Part shown: positions 13,613 to 16,347 of the stretch, piece by piece
Numbering within the stretch: the stretch's first letter is position 1
Layout: each line of letters opens with the position of its first letter
Origin: an uncultured Lachnospiraceae bacterium
Lineage (GTDB): Bacteria; Bacillota_A; Clostridia; Lachnospirales; Lachnospiraceae
Assembly: GCA_902780985.1 (NCBI GenBank)
Contig: CACZHN010000055.1
Span: 1 to 16,347 of the forward strand
DNA: 16,347 bases
Reading direction: 5' to 3'
Notes under the pieces: generated by a model
Databases searched by the model: none
What the model saw: the letters and a program-made list of their open reading frames with translations, nothing else
Told to the model about the DNA's origin: nothing
Made by a program: the position numbers and the translations under genes

Positions 13613-15706
13613 ATGTTTCAGGAATTTAGTGCGAAAGCAGCAGAACTTGTTGACAAGATGACACTGGAAGAAGCTGCTTCACAGTTGAGATATGACGCAC
13701 CGGCTATAGAGAGACTGGGTATCCCGGAATATAACTGGTGGAGTGAAGGACTGCACGGCCTTGCAAGAGCAGGTACAGCTACGGTCTTTCCGCAGGCTAT
13801 CGCGCTTGCCGCAGCATTTGATAAGGATATGCTTAAGAAGATCGCTGAGGTAGTATCAACAGAAGCGAGAGCCATTTATAATGAAAACTCTAAGCGCGGT
13901 GACAGAGACATATATAAAGGTCTCACCATATGGTCACCTAATATAAATCTTTTCAGAGACCCGCACTGGGGCAGAGGTCAGGAGACTTACGGAGAGGATC
14001 CTTATCTCACATCAAGACTCGGTGTGGAGTTCATCAAGGGCCTTCAGGGCGACGGCAAGTATCTGAAGACAGCCGCCTGCGCAAAACATGCAGCAGTCCA
14101 TTCCGGACCTGAGGCTACAAGACATTCCTTTGATGCAATAGCGTCTGCCAAGGATATGGAAGAAACATATCTTCCTGCATTTGAGGCAGCGGTAAAAGAG
14201 GCAGGTGTTGCCGGAGTTATGGGTGCGTATAACAGACTCAACGGCGAACCTTGCAACGGAAGCAAGAAGCTTCTTGTAGACATTTTCAGAAAGAAATACG
14301 GTTTTGAAGGATATATAGTTTCAGACTGCTGGGCTATTAAGGATTTCCATGAGAATCACATGGTAACTTCGGGACCGACAGAATCGGCAGCTATGGCTAT
14401 TTCCGCAACCTGTGATGTAAACTGCGGAGTTGTTTATCTCTACATGCTCAAGGCTTACGAGGAAGGACTTGTAACAGAGGAGCAGATCAGAGAAGCAGCT
14501 AAGAGAGCCATGACCATAAGACTTGCGCTGGGTATGTTCGCAGATGATTGTGAGTATGACAACATCGGTTACGATGCCGTATGCACACCTGAATCCGGAG
14601 ACCTTGCTTATGAAGCAGGCGCCAAGTCGGTAGTAATGCTTAAGAATGACGGAATACTTCCGCTTAACAGAGACAAAGTCAAGACGGTAGCTGTTATAGG
14701 CCCTACCGCAACATCCGTTAATGTACTTAACGGAAACTATAACGGAACCGCTAATGAATATGTAACAAATCTTGACGGAATCAGAGCTGCAGCGGGCAAA
14801 GACATAAGAGTCCTTTACGCAGAAGGAAGCAACCTTTTCAGAGATAAGGTTCAGCCGCTTGCCAAGGACGATGACAGAATTACTGAGGCAGTGATCGTTG
14901 CAGAACACAGTGACGTTGTCATCCTTTCTCTCGGACTTGACTCTACCATCGAGGGAGAAGAGGGTGATACCGGAAATGCATTTGCAGCGGGAGACAAGAA
15001 TTCCTTGTTCCTTCCGGCTTGTCAGCAGAGATTACTCGAGGCTGTTGTTAAGACAGGTAAGCCTGTGATACTTGTTCTTAACACGGGTAGTGCCATGGAT
15101 GTAACCTTTGCTGATGAGAACTGCAATGCGGTACTTCAGTCCTGGTACAGTGGTGAGTACGGCGGACGCGTTCTCGGAGATATCCTCTTCGGAAACATCT
15201 GCCCAAGCGGAAAGCTTCCGGTTACATTCTATAAGGATGGAACTACACCGGACTTCAACAATTACAGTATGAAGGGCCGTACATACAGATATATGGACAG
15301 TGTTCCGCTTTATCCTTTCGGATTCGGACTCAGCTACAGCAGCTTCTCTTACGGAGAGCCTGAGTTTGATGAAGCAACCGAAGAAGTAAAGGTAGCGGTT
15401 ACAAATACAGGCAGCATCAAGGCCGATGAGGTTGTTGAGATATACATTTCCTCCGAGGAAGCTGCCAAGTACGGTGATCAGCCGAGATACAGCCTTTGTG
15501 GTTTCGACAGAGTGACTCTCGAAGCAGGGGAAACAAAGACTGTCAGTGTTAAGATAAGCGACAAAGCCTTCACTCTTGTTAATGAAGAAGGCGAGAGATT
15601 TACACCGGGCGGTGAGTACACTCTCTATGTGGGAGGACAGCAGCCGGACGAAAGAAGTCGCGAACTTACGGGAAACTCGGTACATACCGTAAAAATTCAT
15701 AAATAA
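13613..15706 (+). CDS. Glycoside hydrolase family 3 beta-glucosidase/beta-xylosidase
   Basis: Retaining exo-beta-glycosidase, 697 residues, with no signal peptide, so it likely acts on imported oligosaccharides in the cytosol. The N-terminal barrel (about 10-310) has [11 protein letters not shown] (39-49), [21 protein letters not shown] (landmarks RDPHWGR and GEDP), [12 protein letters not shown] (156-167) and nucleophile Asp238 in VSDCWAI (236-242). The GH3_C domain (about 335-575) contains EGEEGDTG (447-454), where the acid/base Glu is expected. A fibronectin-III-like domain closes the protein (about 600-690). The WSEGLHG and SDCxAI patterns resemble GH3 beta-xylosidases, but substrate cannot be fixed from sequence. 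The start is ATG 13613 with GGAGG at 13600-13604; the frame is open to 13547 but without a ribosome-binding site there. Confidence 0.93.
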   Translation: MFQEFSAKAAELVDKMTLEEAASQLRYDAPAIERLGIPEYNWWSEGLHGLARAGTATVFPQAIALAAAFDKDMLKKIAEVVSTEARAIYNENSKRGDRDIYKGLTIWSPNINLFRDPHWGRGQETYGEDPYLTSRLGVEFIKGLQGDGKYLKTAACAKHAAVHSGPEATRHSFDAIASAKDMEETYLPAFEAAVKEAGVAGVMGAYNRLNGEPCNGSKKLLVDIFRKKYGFEGYIVSDCWAIKDFHENHMVTSGPTESAAMAISATCDVNCGVVYLYMLKAYEEGLVTEEQIREAAKRAMTIRLALGMFADDCEYDNIGYDAVCTPESGDLAYEAGAKSVVMLKNDGILPLNRDKVKTVAVIGPTATSVNVLNGNYNGTANEYVTNLDGIRAAAGKDIRVLYAEGSNLFRDKVQPLAKDDDRITEAVIVAEHSDVVILSLGLDSTIEGEEGDTGNAFAAGDKNSLFLPACQQRLLEAVVKTGKPVILVLNTGSAMDVTFADENCNAVLQSWYSGEYGGRVLGDILFGNICPSGKLPVTFYKDGTTPDFNNYSMKGRTYRYMDSVPLYPFGFGLSYSSFSYGEPEFDEATEEVKVAVTNTGSIKADEVVEIYISSEEAAKYGDQPRYSLCGFDRVTLEAGETKTVSVKISDKAFTLVNEEGERFTPGGEYTLYVGGQQPDERSRELTGNSVHTVKIHK

Positions 15707-15727
15707 ATAATAAAATTTTATATTCCA

Positions 15728-15756
15728 TTGAATGTGAAATAGATTTAAAATATAAA
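15728..15756 (+). promoter_or_regulatory. Promoter of the transaldolase gene
   Basis: TTGAAT (15728-15733) and TATAAA (15751-15756) are 17 bp apart and lie 37 bases before the ATG, so the gene has its own promoter. I see no terminator between GH3 and this site; only an AT palindrome around 15711-15722. Confidence 0.65.
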
Positions 15757-15792
15757 AAGTCACACAATAAAAATTTTTTAGGAGGTTGTAGC

Positions 15793-16347
15793 ATGAAGTT
15801 TTTTATTGATACCGCAAATGTTGATGACATTCGCAAGGCGAATGATATGGGAGTTATATGCGGTGTAACAACAAATCCATCTCTTATTGCAAAAGAGGGA
15901 AGAGATTTCAACGAAGTTATCAAGGAGATAACATCAATCGTTGACGGACCTATCAGCGGAGAAGTTAAGGCAACAACTGTTGACGCAGAAGGTATGATCA
16001 AGGAAGGCCGCGAGATCGCAGCTATCCATCCGAATATGGTTGTTAAGATCCCTATGACAGTTGAGGGACTTAAGGCAGTTAAGGTTCTTTCAAAGGAAGG
16101 AATCAAGACAAATGTAACACTTATTTTCACAGCTAATCAGGCTCTTCTTGCAGCTAAGGCAGGTGCAACATATGAATCACCATTCCTCGGAAGACTTGAT
16201 GATATAAGCACACCAGGTATTGACCTTATTGAATCAATCGTTCAGATCTTCGACAACTATGGTATCGAGACAGAGATCATAGCTGCAAGTATCAGAAATC
16301 CTATTCATGTAACAGACTGCGCACTTGCAGGTGCTGACATCGCAACT
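15793..16347 (+). CDS. tal: Transaldolase (TalC/YwjH type), truncated by the window edge
   Basis: The first 185 codons of a small transaldolase of about 215 residues, reading without a stop to the last base. It transfers a three-carbon unit between sugar phosphates in the non-oxidative pentose-phosphate pathway through a Schiff-base lysine. Visible landmarks are [10 protein letters not shown] (4-13), [13 protein letters not shown] (24-36), the catalytic Lys85 in VVKIPMT (83-89), TNVTLIF (106-112) and [11 protein letters not shown] (129-139). Glu57 in SGEV sits where true transaldolases have Glu and fructose-6-phosphate aldolase has Gln, which favours transaldolase. AGGAGG at 15780-15785 is 7 bases before the ATG, and the strong site and biased codons suggest high expression. 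Confidence 0.95.
   Translation, partial: MKFFIDTANVDDIRKANDMGVICGVTTNPSLIAKEGRDFNEVIKEITSIVDGPISGEVKATTVDAEGMIKEGREIAAIHPNMVVKIPMTVEGLKAVKVLSKEGIKTNVTLIFTANQALLAAKAGATYESPFLGRLDDISTPGIDLIESIVQIFDNYGIETEIIAASIRNPIHVTDCALAGADIAT

Overview
The window looks like the origin-proximal part of a low-GC Firmicute chromosome, most likely a Lachnospiraceae (Butyrivibrio/Pseudobutyrivibrio/Roseburia-like). The reasons are the jag gene at the left edge, the order parA-parB-DUF4446-serS, a DUF3881-type protein (to my knowledge typical of this family), heavy use of AGA codons and strong GGAGG ribosome-binding sites. The genus assignment is inference. No dnaA or oriC unwinding region is visible.

Layout. (1) 1-1716: jag, convergent with trmB, sharing a bidirectional terminator. 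trmB and the next operon start from back-to-back promoters. (2) 1717-4251: a two-gene operon. The first gene encodes an exported D-Ala-D-Ala-carboxypeptidase-like protein whose three catalytic motifs are all altered. The second encodes a cytosolic DegS-like histidine-kinase homologue with no recognisable phospho-acceptor histidine. A terminator ends the operon. (3) 4252-5855: about 1.6 kb of AT-rich non-coding DNA. Its core is a tandem array of parS-like ParB sites at a 70-bp period, followed by one perfect canonical parS and a promoter/hairpin leader before parA. (4) 5856-10354: parA, parB, a DUF4446 membrane protein, serS and a DUF3881-type protein, all on the plus strand. (5) 10347-10541: a tRNA-Arg(CCU) gene with its own promoter and terminator. 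(6) 10586-13428, minus strand: a PrsW-like intramembrane protease with a repeat-rich tail and zinc ribbon, a Y-family DNA polymerase and a YolD-like small protein, tightly packed. (7) 13613-16347: a cytoplasmic GH3 beta-glycosidase and the first 185 codons of a transaldolase with its own promoter.

How it fits together. ParA, ParB and the parS sites form the chromosome segregation system. Here the centromere is unusually built: ten near-identical asymmetric sites, two degraded copies, one canonical palindrome and one inverted copy, all within 1 kb immediately upstream of parA. The pair of degenerate enzymes beside it (penicillin-binding-like outside the membrane, kinase-like inside) is the best candidate for an undescribed sensory module. 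GH3 and transaldolase would fit intracellular sugar processing feeding the pentose-phosphate pathway, but they appear to be separate transcription units.
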